From positions 8,249,001 to 8,313,000 of the forward strand of contig CATIUR010000004.1 of NCBI GenBank assembly GCA_949592205.1: a DNA stretch of 64,000 bases, given 5' to 3'. Shown here piece after piece: positions 34,857-53,100 of the stretch. Numbering within the stretch: the stretch's first letter is position 1; every line of letters starts with the position of its first letter. A program made the position numbers and the translations under genes. Below the pieces are notes generated by a model. The model was not told where the DNA came from and did no database searches. It worked only from the letters and a program-made list of their open reading frames with translations. The DNA is from Helichrysum umbraculigerum (Eukaryota > Streptophyta > Magnoliopsida > Asterales > Asteraceae).

Positions 34857-35060
34857 TTTCCAGCAGACCAGTTTTAAGCTCAAGACTTCAACACTTTTCA
34901 AACTTGCTCGAATCATAACCACAATGCAGTCCAAACGACGATTCTTTAATATTGACGCCTATAATTCAATTCAAACTAAATAAGTACCAAAAGTTCATAA
35001 AGTCCACTAAAAATGAATGCAAAAACAATGATATCGCTAAAGATAAACTTATACAAAATG

Positions 35061-35425
35061 AGCGATATCATGTCGCTGGCACCCGAATGTCGCAACCAGC
35101 GACACTCAGTCGAGTGTCGCCACCTTCAAAATCTCACCACCTGCGGCACTAATCCAAGTGCCACAACATTTTCGATTTATCACATTTAGCGCCACTAGCT
35201 CGAGTGCTGCAACATCCGAATGTCGCACCATGTGACACTGACTTTGAGTGTCGCCATTATTTTCCAAAATCACAACTAGCGGCACTAACCTGAGTGCCGC
35301 TTCACATTCAAGTGCCACCTGTAGCGACACTAACTCGAGTGTCGCCACCTATCTGAAATTCACAACTAGCGGCATTGACCTCAGTGTCGCCATCAAACCC
35401 GAGTGTCGCTCCTAGTGTTGCCTTG
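35061..35425. repeat. Array of GCGACACT/AGTGTCGC-type hairpins in the gypsy LTR remnant
   Basis: Seven or so inverted repeats follow one another. Examples are GCGACACT...AGTGTCGC at 35099-35120, GCGGCACT...AGTGCCAC near 35143 and GCGGCACT...AGTGCCGC at 35279-35300. The stem changes from GACACT to GGCACT on both arms together in several units. Confidence 0.75.
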
Positions 35426-36940
35426 CATAGTCTGACTGAAAAGCACATTTTCACCAGGTATTGAATTCGCGTAACAACAACTAAACTATATACGATACTA
35501 TTCGTACACGCAATACATATACTTTTATAAGTATACAATGAAACAAACATAATAATAATGTTTTTGGGAATTATTATTACAAAACGTCACCAACGGGCCG
35601 TACACGTTTTCAAAAACGATAAACATTTAGACATAACTAGTTGAGTGGACAATTAGTATGGATTGACAATTAGCAATCTACTTACACAAACAAATCCTTT
35701 GCGTTTAGGGCGCTAGAAGACTTTTACTGGGCAACTACTTTATTATACAAACACTAGCTCACGAGATTAGTTCACAGCCCCCTCTTTTACCGTTTTACTG
35801 CTTTCAAAACTAGGGGTGAAAAACATATCAACCGTTTTGATTGAAAACTGTTTACTTATAAATTTCTTTTCAAACGAGGATTGAGAACTTGTTTACTTAT
35901 GAAACGATTTTCATAACTTATTTTGGGAACACATCAACGAATCCTGGTACGAACCAAGACTAACAATTGTAGTGCATAGAAGTCCTCATGCTTGTAAACT
36001 GTAATCATTAACTAGTTGACGCTAGCCACTGAATATACGGATAGTACTATCGAGTTGACATCCCTCAGCATTTAGTTGGCCATTGACCCCCCGACTTTAT
36101 GGGAGCGTATATTTAAAATGTCCTAAGGCAAAAACACTGGTCGTGGCTTGGTTATAGGGTTAGGTTGCGTGACTTTAACTCGTAAGGCCTAGCTAGCCTT
36201 CGGGGGATCATCGATTGTGTTTTCCGGCAAACCATATTTTAGATTACAAACTATGTTTTCTAACGATTTAAACATTTGATTTCCTGCGAGTTTTCAAACG
36301 ACAATGATTTTACATTAGATCACCTTCGGTGCTAATGCACGGTAACGATTTATACATTAGAACACCTGCGGATCTTCTAACGATCTACTTATTGGAAATG
36401 CGTTTCCAATGATTCTTATTAAATGTAATCCAACGATTTACTCAACTTATTACTTGATCACGATTGATCACTATTTTGACATGTATGTTTACTCAACTAT
36501 TTACTCAACTCCTTACTTGATCACGATTGATCACTATTTTGATTTGTATGTCAACGGTTTATTCAAAACACGAGACTTAATACGAGATCATGTTTGATCA
36601 CTATTTTGACATGTTTGACAAACGATTTATTCATAACTTGATTTACTTATCATAAACAAAACATGTGAATTCACTCAACAATTTTGTTGACGATTTTAAT
36701 ATGTTTTTCAGGGAATTAGCAGCTACGTAAGATTGCATGCAGGAACTACGCCTACCCATGACGAATTAGGATGCCACTTTTGAAACAATGGGACTTCTTT
36801 TGTAATAAATTTTGATCTGGCATCTTAATTACAAATGTTCGGATGTAATCATATGCTCTGTGAATCACCGATCCGACCAGGTCACGCCCCGTGTACGTGC
36901 TTCCGCTGACCAAATGTTGACCCTATTTTAGGGTGTGACA

Positions 36941-39415
36941 CCGAAACACAAAAAATCTGTTTGGTAACATATGAAAGCATTTTAAAAGCCGATTATAGAG
37001 GATAGTTACAACAAAAGTCTAACAAATTTCCAATTCTTAGACGGGTACAAAGGTGGGTTAGCGGGTTTTGGATACGGTTCGTGTACAAATATTTTTATTT
37101 CGCAGGTATTGGTACGGTGATGGGACTGATGGGTTTTGGAAATACCCGCCCGATCACCCACCCGTATCCATACCCATATAATGGATTTTTCCTTTATTTA
37201 ATTATAGTTTTTTATATAATATAAAAGCTTTTTTTGTATATATAATAAGATAATTTACATATCAAACGGTGAACCTTATATCATACGCTTTCACATTTGA
37301 ATTTCCATGATTATCACATTTGAATTTTGTATGTTATGAAAATATGAAATTGTTCGTTATCTTGAACGTTTCAAAACTTTGAAGTTATTTTAATAGGTAA
37401 ATTTGTTAGCTTTAATATTTATAATCTTGAATATAGTATTGTTTATGGTACTTTGATTTAGTTTTTTTTGCCGTGTTTAAAATTTTTCATTATATTTTTA
37501 ACCCAAGTACTTTTTTGTTCAGCCAAAGTTACATACATTGGGGAGTACTGCTATATAAGCATAATTACGTAGGCCTAAAAGTAGATCTCATTTGTTGATT
37601 TTTTTTTCTCTTAAATCTCATCCAATCAATTCTTTTTATCCACTAATCATATTTTTAGGTCTATATTTAAGCTTACAAGGTTAGGTCCAACAATCATTTT
37701 CCTACATGGGGATAACTAAAACCCGCGAATAAACTCGAAAAATTGATGGGTGGCCGGGTATGCGTACGAATATTTTAAATGGATATGGGTACAGATACAC
37801 TAAAACCCGTCCGAACTCGACTCGTTGCCATCCCTAAAATAAGTATATTCATTAGTTAAGGTTCACCATAGAGGCTAATCGTAGTTGTGTTACTACCTCC
37901 CGTTGATGAAAGACTATTGTTTGGATCTTTCACTAATATATAGTTTACAATGTAACTTATGCTATGATTTAAATATAAATGTATGTGCATTTCATGTTAA
38001 CATCATTTAAATGTATCCAACACACTGACAACATTACACTACAATGCGTTGTTTTTATTATGCAGCCGTAAACTAATAGTCTACCGTCATTATATATTAA
38101 AGGTTAGATATAAACATTCATTAGAATCATGAAGTAGCTCGCAAATTTTGCATCTATTAAATCATAGTCTCCGTTAAGAGTTGAGTTGAGTGAGTGGTGA
38201 ATTAGAAAGGATAATAGCTCTCATACAAACAAATTAAGGTGCTACGCAAATCTCTAAAAGGAAAATAACATTGATGCTATATTTTTTAAGCAAAGACTTT
38301 TCGGCTTGACTTTGATTACTTAAGATTTAATAATTCAATAGTATGACTTTTCCATTTCCAACAATAAAAATAAAACTTAAGTGCTATATCATGCACATAA
38401 GCACAAACTGTCAAAATAAAACATATCGGAAAGCACTTCCACTATTCTGTTGTGTTCATACAAGACAAATACAATAAAAAAGGAATTAAAAATTATTATT
38501 GGCGGTTGAAAATGAGGAAAATCAAAAGTTGGCAATTGATTACAAACTTTGAAATCAAGTAGCGAAAGATCTTGCATATCTAATAGACCTAATACAGTAG
38601 TTGTATATATTTCAATATCATGTGATTATAATAACACAAACTAAACTTAATTCTTTTTTGATGAAGAAAAGAAACACCAAAATTCTTCTTCTTCATCTAA
38701 CAAGTATATACTTTTGAGAAACACCCACTTTGTCTTTTTTAAGTTGTTTTTTTTACTTTGGGTACATGAACTGCAGGTGCTTCTATGAAAATTGAAGTTA
38801 AAGAATTCAAAAAGTTTGTATTTTTTCTCATTTTCTTGATTGTTTGATGATAACCCAATATGTGCTTGATTTTGATATAGCTAAAAGGAGCTACTTTTTA
38901 CTTTTTTGTTGGATGATGAAGCTTTGCTGATTTGGGTTTTGGACTTTGAAGCCCTAAAACAAGGTATTCCTGTAGTTACACTTGTTATTTCTTGGTTTCT
39001 TATAAGGTTTGTTAATATCATGTGATTATAATGCAAGTTATGGATACTAATGAATGTGACATGGGTTTTGATTTTGGAAATTGAAACGGGAATTGCTTTG
39101 GCTCTTGAAAAATTTAATCAACTTGACCAAAAAAGAAGAAGGTATGTATTGATAAGTTTCTGAATAACTAAATTTGAATGTATTTTTGGAAACTTGGGTC
39201 TTAAAAGAGGGCTATTGACTTTTTAAACACCATACCTGTTTTTTTGTTTGTTTCTGCAAGCAAAATGGATATTTTAAAAGGTCAATATAGCCTGCAAGAA
39301 GTAGTACATTAGGGTAAATCATGATCATGTGGATAGTAATGCAAAATTTAAGTGTTATTGTTCGAAACTAAGTAACTATTTATATTGTGATTTTGAAGTT
39401 TAAAATAAGTTGGCA
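36941..39415. other. Intergenic region upstream of the BSK gene
   Basis: 37037-37838 looks like a degenerate transposon: it is rich in ACCCGCCC-type words and its right edge CGTTGCCATCCCTA is the common hAT-type end AGGGATGGCAACG in reverse complement. I did not find the partner end. 38640-39410 probably holds the BSK promoter and 5'UTR, perhaps with an intron, but no TATA box or UTR exon could be fixed with confidence. Confidence 0.45.
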
Positions 39416-45069
<5,654 letters not shown>

Positions 45070-45675
45070 TAGTTCTCAAAAAGAAAACATTAACAGCATC
45101 TAATGAACCATCAAATATCAAAAGGGGGTCAACAGAACCAGATTTTTGACAGAAAAAGGTGCCATTTTTATGTGAAAAGTAGAAAGTTGATGACAGAAAA
45201 TAGGTATCAATCTAATCCATGGTTTTTGATTTTTGATTTTCTTGCAATTTTTCTGTGTGGTTTCTTGGAGCATTGTGTGGTTTGATTGGTTGATCTTCGC
45301 TCGGGATTCAGTTATGAAGGTGGTGAATATTTGCTCTTGATGTCAGGTGAGTAATGTTGAAGTTCATACATAAATCTTGGGCGGATAAAGGGATTCTTAA
45401 TTGTCAATTTAGGTACTCTCTTCTTGTAAATTTTTGGTGTGCAATGCTATGATAGTGTACTCTCTTCTGTAAATTGGTCACTGTTGACTCTAGTCACAAT
45501 ATATTACCTCCCAAAAGTCAAATTTACTCTTCAAGATAAAAGTGGAATACTTTATTGGCAATGAAGCAAAGGAATCATACAAGAATAACATTGAAAAATG
45601 CTCAAAATACACACATAAATGAGCCCCTTAAAAATATTACACATCTTTGACTTTGACTTTCATTTTGTTCACTTT
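45070..45675. other. Shared 3' region of the convergent BSK and beta-tubulin genes
   Basis: 606 bp separate the two stop codons. Both 3'UTRs must lie here. No other feature was seen. Confidence 0.6.
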
Positions 45676-47177
45676 TCAATTTTCTTCAACTTCCTCATCA
45701 TATTCATCTTCTTCAACATCATCAGCCACAGCATCTTGATATTGTTGATATTCAGACACCAAATCATTCATGTTACTTTCAGCTTCTGTGAATTCCATTT
45801 CATCCATTCCTTCCCCAGTATACCAATGCAAGAAAGCCTTCCTCCTAAACATCACTGTAAACTGCTCAGAAACTCGTCTAAACATTTCTTGAATTGACGT
45901 CGAATTTCCCATAAAGGTGGAGGACATTGAGAGCCCAGTAGGTGGGATGTCACAAACGCTCGATTTCACGTTGTTTGGGATCCACTCGACGAAATAAGAA
46001 GAGTTCTTGTTTTGTACATTGATCATTTGTTCATCGACTTCTTTAGTCGACATTTTGCCACGAAACATGGCGGATGCAGTGAGGTAGCGTCCATGGCGTG
46101 GGTCCGCAGCACACATCATGTTCTTCGAGTCCCACATTTGTTGAGTGAGTTCGGGGATCGTTAGAGCACGATATTGTTGTGATCCTCGAGATGTTAATGG
46201 TGCGAATCCGACCATAAAGAAATGGAGACGAGGGAATGGGATGAGATTCACCGCGAGTTTTCGGAGGTCGGAGTTGAGTTGACCCGGGAATCGGAGACAA
46301 CATGTGACACCGCTCATGGTCGTTGAGATCAAGTGGTTTAAGTCCCCAACTGTAATGAAAGTTGCACAAGTTAGAAATACAATCCAAATAATTTTCTAAC
46401 AGTTGTTCGTGTAACATTTAGTTGACTTACAACTTGGGTTTGTTAACTTGAGTGTACGAAAACAAATATCATACAACGCTTCATTATCGAGAACCATGCA
46501 CTCGTCAGCGTTTTCCACAAGTTGGTGGACGGAAAGGGTGGCGTTGTAAGGCTCGACAACTGTATCCGACACTTTCGGAGATGGGAAGACCGAAAATGTC
46601 AACATCATTCGATCCGGATATTCTTCACGGATCTTGGATATCAATAGGGTACCCATACCGGATCCGGTCCCGCCTCCAAGTGAGTGACATATTTGAAAAC
46701 CTGTCACATAATAACATGTTACTTTGGTTGATTTATTTTTACTCTAGTACTATTGTATGTAAAGTTACATCAATAATATGTACCTTGCAAACAATCACAA
46801 TTCTCAGCCTCTTTACGAACAACATCAAGGACCGAGTCGATTAACTCAGCACCTTCGGTGTAATGCCCTTTAGCCCAATTGTTTCCGGCTCCATTTTGGC
46901 CAAAAATAAAATTATCAGGCCTAAAAATGTTACCATATGGCCCGGTACGTAGACTATCCATTGTACCGGGCTCTAGGTCGACTAACACGGCCCTAGGTAC
47001 ATATCTTCCACCACTAGCCTCGTTATAGTAAACGTTTACTCTCTCTAGTTGGACTGCACTAGTACCGACGTATTTTCCAGTTTCGTCGATGCCATGCTCA
47101 TCACAAACGACCTCCCAAAACTTCCCTCCGATCTGGTTACCGCATTGTCCAGCTTGAACATGAAGAATTTCCCTCAT
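45676..47177 (-). CDS. TUB: Beta-tubulin
   Basis: Three exons (47177-46784, 46700-46431, 46349-45676) with GT-AG introns of 83 and 81 bp join into 446 codons including stop, the normal length. The protein starts with MREI, the N-terminal tag that mediates autoregulated decay of tubulin mRNA. It has the GTP-binding loop GGGTGSG at residues 140-146 and ends in the acidic tail EEDEYDEEVEEN that carries the binding sites of microtubule-associated proteins. With alpha-tubulin it forms the microtubule dimer. No defects were seen. It converges with the BSK gene. A T-rich plus AT-rich upstream region (47178-47350) should hold the promoter, but no box could be fixed. Confidence 0.97.
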
Positions 47178-50111
47178 TTTCTTAGAAAGTTAAATTAAGA
47201 AAATAATCTTAAAAACTGTAAAGGAAAGGGAGAGTGGAAATGAACAATGAAGTATGAAGGGAAAATGAGGCCTTTTGTAGCAAGAACGAGATATTATTGT
47301 GATGGATTTTTATATTTATTTATTAAAAAAATAAAATAATGATAATAATTTCAAGTAAGAAATAAAAATAATAATTTCCATGTGGGTATGTTTTTGTCTT
47401 GTGGGCCACAACTAAAGCCCATCAGGATATAATGAGCTGGACATGATAGGAGACAGAAGGGTGGAGTTGCCTTAATCATCCATATTTCCGGTTTTACCCT
47501 TCTATTGCTAAACTTAAATCTGATTTATACTAGTATATTTAATTTTATTAAGGTTCGATATTTTAATTTCAAGGGTATAAACGTCATTTTACGAGTATGA
47601 GTATATGTAGAGTAGAATATACTACACTACATCATGGAGCAAAAAATAATTGAGGTCAATACTATATGTTCAAGTGTCACTTCTATACTATTCAAAGGAT
47701 CCAATGTTCCATTTTGCAAAGAGATCATGTTATAATTTTTAAATTGTTATTTATTTTCAATCACTACAAAGTAAATAAGGTATATTTGCATCTTTACTCG
47801 TTCACCAATTTATGGACAAATCGTCTTGGTATTGTTTGATGTGAAAAATATGTGGACTAAGCAACATAATATCCTTTCTAGTCTAGTTATAATTGTATGA
47901 AACTTATGATCATAAGTTATTAGTATCATATAACTAAATCTCTAAATAAAAAATGTCTAACGTCTTAATCGTCTCGCCAATTTTTCTGTAAACATTTCCA
48001 ACGTCGTTATCGTCTCACTAATATTCTCACTCAAACTTCTAAAGTCCTTGTCATTCACTAATCGTCTCACCTAAATTTCAAACTGTATTGCTAGTGTACT
48101 ATATCGTCACGTTCTTATGTCGTTCGCAAGGACAAGCTACAACCAAGAGCCTTATATCCCTAACAAATTCAAACAAATAAATATAGTATAAAGCTTCAAC
48201 ATGATATCTCTTATTGTAATCATGAGTTAAGCATAAATGGTTCTTGAACTTTTGCTAACCTAACTAATAAAATTAGGAACAAAACTCATATTGTGTCACA
48301 TCATGTACATTTACATCCTATATCAAATTGCAATAAATTGAATTATATGCATTGTGGTTGCAATGGCATTGTCAAGTACGAGTAATTAGTTTAGTTTATC
48401 AACATCTAAAGCAAAGTGTACTTAATAGGGTAAGTTGTCTTCCTCTTAATTATTAAAAACATTAATTTCTCTTAGGTCATCCTTCACTTCATGTCCATCA
48501 CTTTAATTAATACTCCCACCGTCCCATTTCTATTGTCCATTATTTCCATTTTGGGGTGTACCAAATTAATTGTCCACTTCCATAAATAGAAAGTTTAAGG
48601 AAATAAAGTTCTAGTTTACTCCTAGTGTATATATATAAGACAAAAAAAATAGGTAAAAAGTAGAGGGTAAAACTGTCATTTTATCAAAAAGTAAGAGAGA
48701 GATAGTTATATTTTCTTAAACTGCGTGTCTTTTTGTCTGGTGACAATAAAATTGGGACGGAGGGAGTATGTTTTTAAGTTGATAACCATAATTCAACTTT
48801 GTTATTCAGATGAATGTTGACTCCTAATTGATTATCTACTTTCTGCCAAAAATATATTAGAGAGATGGTAACTTCAACTCATTGATTAAAATCTAAAAAC
48901 GGGAAAAATATCAAGGTTAGCTTAAAAGTGATTAAAATTGGGTGGAACGCCATCAAAAGAATAATTAAATGATTGTATACCTCTTTAATCATTGTATGTA
49001 TTACAGATGTACAAGGTTACTACAACAATAACAATAACCAATCACGTTATTGGCGGGTTCAAGGGCGGAGCCACGTTGAAGGTAAAAGTAACCGTCGTTA
49101 CAGGTCCATTCACTATACACAATGTAAATTTCTTATAAAACATTGCCTTTTTTCTGTATTCCTTATACGTGCTACATGTCACAAAAATTAAGATACCCAT
49201 GTTACGAGTCACTCCGTATTCTTAATCGGTCACTGGGCGTGTTGCAGAAGGACCTTCAACAAATATTTGTAACCCACCAAACACAAACATATCTATTTGT
49301 GTTCATTCATTGTATGAGGTTAGGTAAGAGGTCATTCTCTCAATTTCTCTATTGCAAGTCTTTCCCAGTAACTATTGTGTGCACATAATTACAAGAAAAA
49401 ACAAACACCCCTAAGGATAAATGTCACAAAAACAAACAACTATATTGGTGACCAACTAACATGGTAGGTCACTAGAGCGCATGAGAGGCACATGGAAGCA
49501 TGTCAGCTTACACATGGACATGAGTTGATGCAGAATGCCTCCCATAAAAAAATTGCATAGGAAAATATTGATCTACTTAGGGATCAAAGTGACCGAGCTA
49601 TAGAATGAGATTCGCTAATTTGCTACCCTTAACTCCTTAAGCTTCTATCATATCATAACCGCAGGGGCATTCTAGTCATTGAAACTTTCAACTTAACTTT
49701 CTTAACATTATGGGATCACTAGAAATGAGAAGTTGAGAAACCTAGATCTGAGAACATGATATTATTGCTTATTTGCTTTCCAATCCAAGTAATCAAATTG
49801 ATTTAGTTTGATAAATGACTGAAGAAAACACAAAATACACAGATCACTTAAGTTATCCTGCAGGTGTACATAGGATCCTACGATTGTTGGAACATAGTAA
49901 ACCTCGGACCTTAAATGGTATTACTCTACTACGATTGCTGCATTTATGGTCACCCCAGGCACACACTCCATGACCATGCATATACAGCTTATTCCTACAA
50001 AAAATATTGTGCACAATTCATAAAAGCGTAGAAAGAAAGTGAACTGTGAAAAAACCACTACATATGTCGGACAGGGATACATACAGGAATATGGACAAGA
50101 AGTAGAACATC
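47178..50111. other. Intergenic region, AT-rich, with one Stowaway MITE
   Basis: Apart from the MITE at 48513-48766 I see no gene, RNA or mobile-element boundary. The small open frames around 48973-49390 have no recognisable protein. Confidence 0.5.
48513..48766. mobile_element. Stowaway MITE
   Basis: The ends CTCCCACCGTCCC and GGGACGGAGGGAG are the classical Stowaway inverted repeats, flanked by TA on both sides. 254 bp, AT-rich centre. Mariner-type transposases move such elements. Confidence 0.9.
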
Positions 50112-53100
50112 TTAGTAAAGTAGCTCCTCAAATACAGGATCCACATTTTGCCCCCACTTCCCATGGTACAAATCCAGGAGTTTCTCTGCTGGTGTTAAAC
50201 CTGCACAATAGAGACATACATGTCGGTCAGATTGGTAGATGTGAAAAATTGATTGGATGAGATTATGAGGGAGAAAAAATTCAACCAATATGAGTAGTAG
50301 GTCTATTTTTAGGTCTATCTAATTGGGACTATTTAGCATTACTCGGTCAGATTTTCTGGTTGAGGTGACACTAAACTATAGAAATGGCAATATGGTGGGT
50401 TGGGTCGGGCGAGTTGGGTAACCGGTCGAAACGTGCCAGGTTGACCTAGAAACACTTTGTCATTAGTAGTCTTTTTTTTATATATGGATATTTAGGATAT
50501 TTTATGCATTACAGATACAATGTGGGTGACTTTTTTGACATGCTTGACTCTTTTGACATATTCCTGTTGAAGCTAATATTTTAAATCTACCCGTTTGACC
50601 TGTTAAAGATGGATGATACATAATACAAATCAACCCATTAATAAGGAAATGGGTCAGAATTCCCAATCTACCACACTAGTTAAGCTTTTGCACTTGCTGC
50701 CGAAATATAAACCATAAACCTCCCGTTACCTGTTCTAACAACCTCTGCCACTTCATTTAAGAATCCTGTTTCCTTATATCCTCTTCTCTCCAAGCCATCC
50801 TGATCAAAAGTTGATTTTAAGAGGATTGACAACAGATTTACTAACATGAATGTCAATCAAAGTTACAAAATAACCTTTGCAAACTTCAGAACGTCTTCAG
50901 CGACATGTTTCAGCAATCCATCACGGAATGGCGTTTTCAGACCAGTTACAGGCACCTGAGACATTAATTCACAAGTCAACATCATTCACGAAAACTTAAT
51001 TGTCGGTAAAATGAGAAAAACGGACCCACGAGCAATAGATTATTGTGAGACGCTTTTTTATACGGTCACACTACCTTATTTCTCAACATCTCTCTTTCTT
51101 CTTTAGTCCAATCCGCTGTCATGTCCAAAACATTTTGCAGAGAAATATCATCATATAATATGCCCACCTGTAGTTCAGTTGCATTACAGTGAGATTCAAA
51201 AGGGAAACGCTAAAAGGATGCCTCAGTGAATTTATAGTAAAAAATACAAATTAGAAGCTTATACACCAAAAATATAATCATATAGGCATATTTACTATAT
51301 ATAATGATAAAAAGAGCATACCCAAAATGCGGGCAATGCACACAACCTCCTCCATGGTCCTCCATCAGCACCCCTCATTTCCAAATATCTTTTAAGTCTC
51401 ACCTGAATCAGCGAGAAATGGCAACAATAAAAAACAAGGAAACTGAAAAGGAAGTCCATTATTCTCATGTTTGCAAGTAGCATACCTCGGGAAATATTGT
51501 TGTGAGGTGATTCTCCCAATCATTTAGAGTTGGATATTCTCCTGGGATAGGAGGAAGTTTTCCTGCGAGGAAGTCCTGTAAATAATGACAAAGTTATTCT
51601 GATATATAACTTAAGTACATAAATTACTAGACTTTTCAGGATAGAGTCAAACCCTGAAGGACAATCCAGAACAGTCGACATACTTTTTCTTCCGATACGC
51701 AAAATACATCGGGACATCAAGAGCATATTCAACATACTGCTCAAATCTGACCCAAGAAGAAGAGGGAGAATCAGTCTAAGATCAAGATAAGATGCAGATA
51801 AATTATAACTAGCTGGTAACCCGCGTGATGCGACAAGAACAAATTTAAAATCGATTAAATGTGAAGATATTGATTCGAATGATACGTTGTAGATCAAATA
51901 AATAGAAATAATAATACGAAGTAATGATATAATTTATTTTCTTTGAATAAAATATTCTGTATTGAATTGAATGTAGATGGTTGACATTGCATAAATAAAA
52001 GGGAATAAACCAGGAGTACGCATTAGTGTTTTAAGTAGTAAATTGTGGACTTTTTGTATTGTGAATAAATCGAGTTTTTTGACTTGTACATTGTGCAACT
52101 TTGGTGTTTTAAGTATTTAAAGAGAGAGAGTGTTATATGTTTTATAAGGAGTAGAGATAGAGATAATATCAATAAACTAAACCATTGGTGACGTATTATT
52201 GAAGATAATCACAGAAAACTTGCCCAAAAGAATCATCAAAAACAAAAGGAAGCATCCCGGCACGGTTATTGTCAGTGTCCGTCCAAATCTGGCTGAAAAA
52301 GGAGTATATAAATGTCACCATACATTGCCATTTTCCTTGATTTTATTGTACACATTTGAAAAAGGAATATAGATAATAACAGCAGGTAGCAGAAATAAAC
52401 CTTCTCATGCTGAGGTAACCATTCGGCTTTCCTTCTGTAAATGGTGAATTAGCAAACAGTGCTGTAGCAATCTGTTTCACGTTAAACAAGTGAGATCAAT
52501 ACAAGATAATTTCTGGAGGCGGGAAAAAAAGTGGGTCAGGTAACGACTCAAAACAGGCAATCTTGTAGCAAAAAATTGTATTTTTATAAAACATTAGTTT
52601 GTCAAGTATGATTGCAAATTTTAGGAGGGCCTGCTGTTCAAGAGAAACCAAAAATGATATGTTTTTAATACTAATCTAACTTATTGAACAAAATGATTCA
52701 TAAATCAGAAGGTTTTATTCATTATAAATGCACTTTTGGAAACTCTTGACCCGTTTCCGTTTTAGTTATGATTTTCCTTTATTTTATTATACCCATTTGA
52801 TCTGTTTGAAAAAGAACATATCCTGAACCAACTCACTGATATATCACAATTAAATGGGTCAAAACCGCCATCTCTACTAAATTCATAGTGACAAGTGAAC
52901 ATGACAAAGCATACTCACAGGTTGTAAAGCAAGACCAGCGCGGAATTTTCTTATCATGTCAGCTTCAGAAGAGAAATCTAGATTAACCTGTCAATGAAAT
53001 ACACAACTCAACTTCAACATTTATACTAGATAATAAGTTCCGACAACCACACAGCTTTTAACCATAAAGTGACATGTTAGTCTGAAAAAGCTCACCTGAA

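Larger units (their letters stand above)
32895..36940 (+). mobile_element. Large gypsy-type (Tekay-like) LTR or remnant, left edge uncertain
   Basis: The right end TAGGGTGTGACA at 36940 is a typical LTR end of this group, with no primer site after it, so this is a solo or 3' LTR. The stretch near 35790-35830 (CAGCCCC...TTTTACCGTTTTACTG) matches 60520-60545 of the complete LTR in the same orientation, and a hairpin array at 35061-35425 lies at the equivalent place. The left edge given is a guess from weak similarity to the LTR start; no target duplication was found. The part at about 33420-34960 looks foreign, with repeated ATTCGCCATAGTT-like words, and may be another nested insertion. Confidence 0.55.

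Noticed and set aside
34620..34877. Pro-Ala-Ala repeat protein.
   Set aside because: The repeat comes from GCCGGCGGCT words in non-coding repeat DNA; there is no start context or conserved domain.
33636..36940. CCGAA at 33631-33635 with TTGTCACG as the left end of the gypsy LTR, matching CCGAA after 36940.
   Set aside because: The LTR would then start TTG rather than TG and the following bases do not resemble the family's LTR start; the coincidence is too weak.
52219..52228. GC donor as a gene-killing mutation in the glutamate-cysteine ligase gene.
   Set aside because: GC donors are functional in plants and the frame continues correctly into exon 9.
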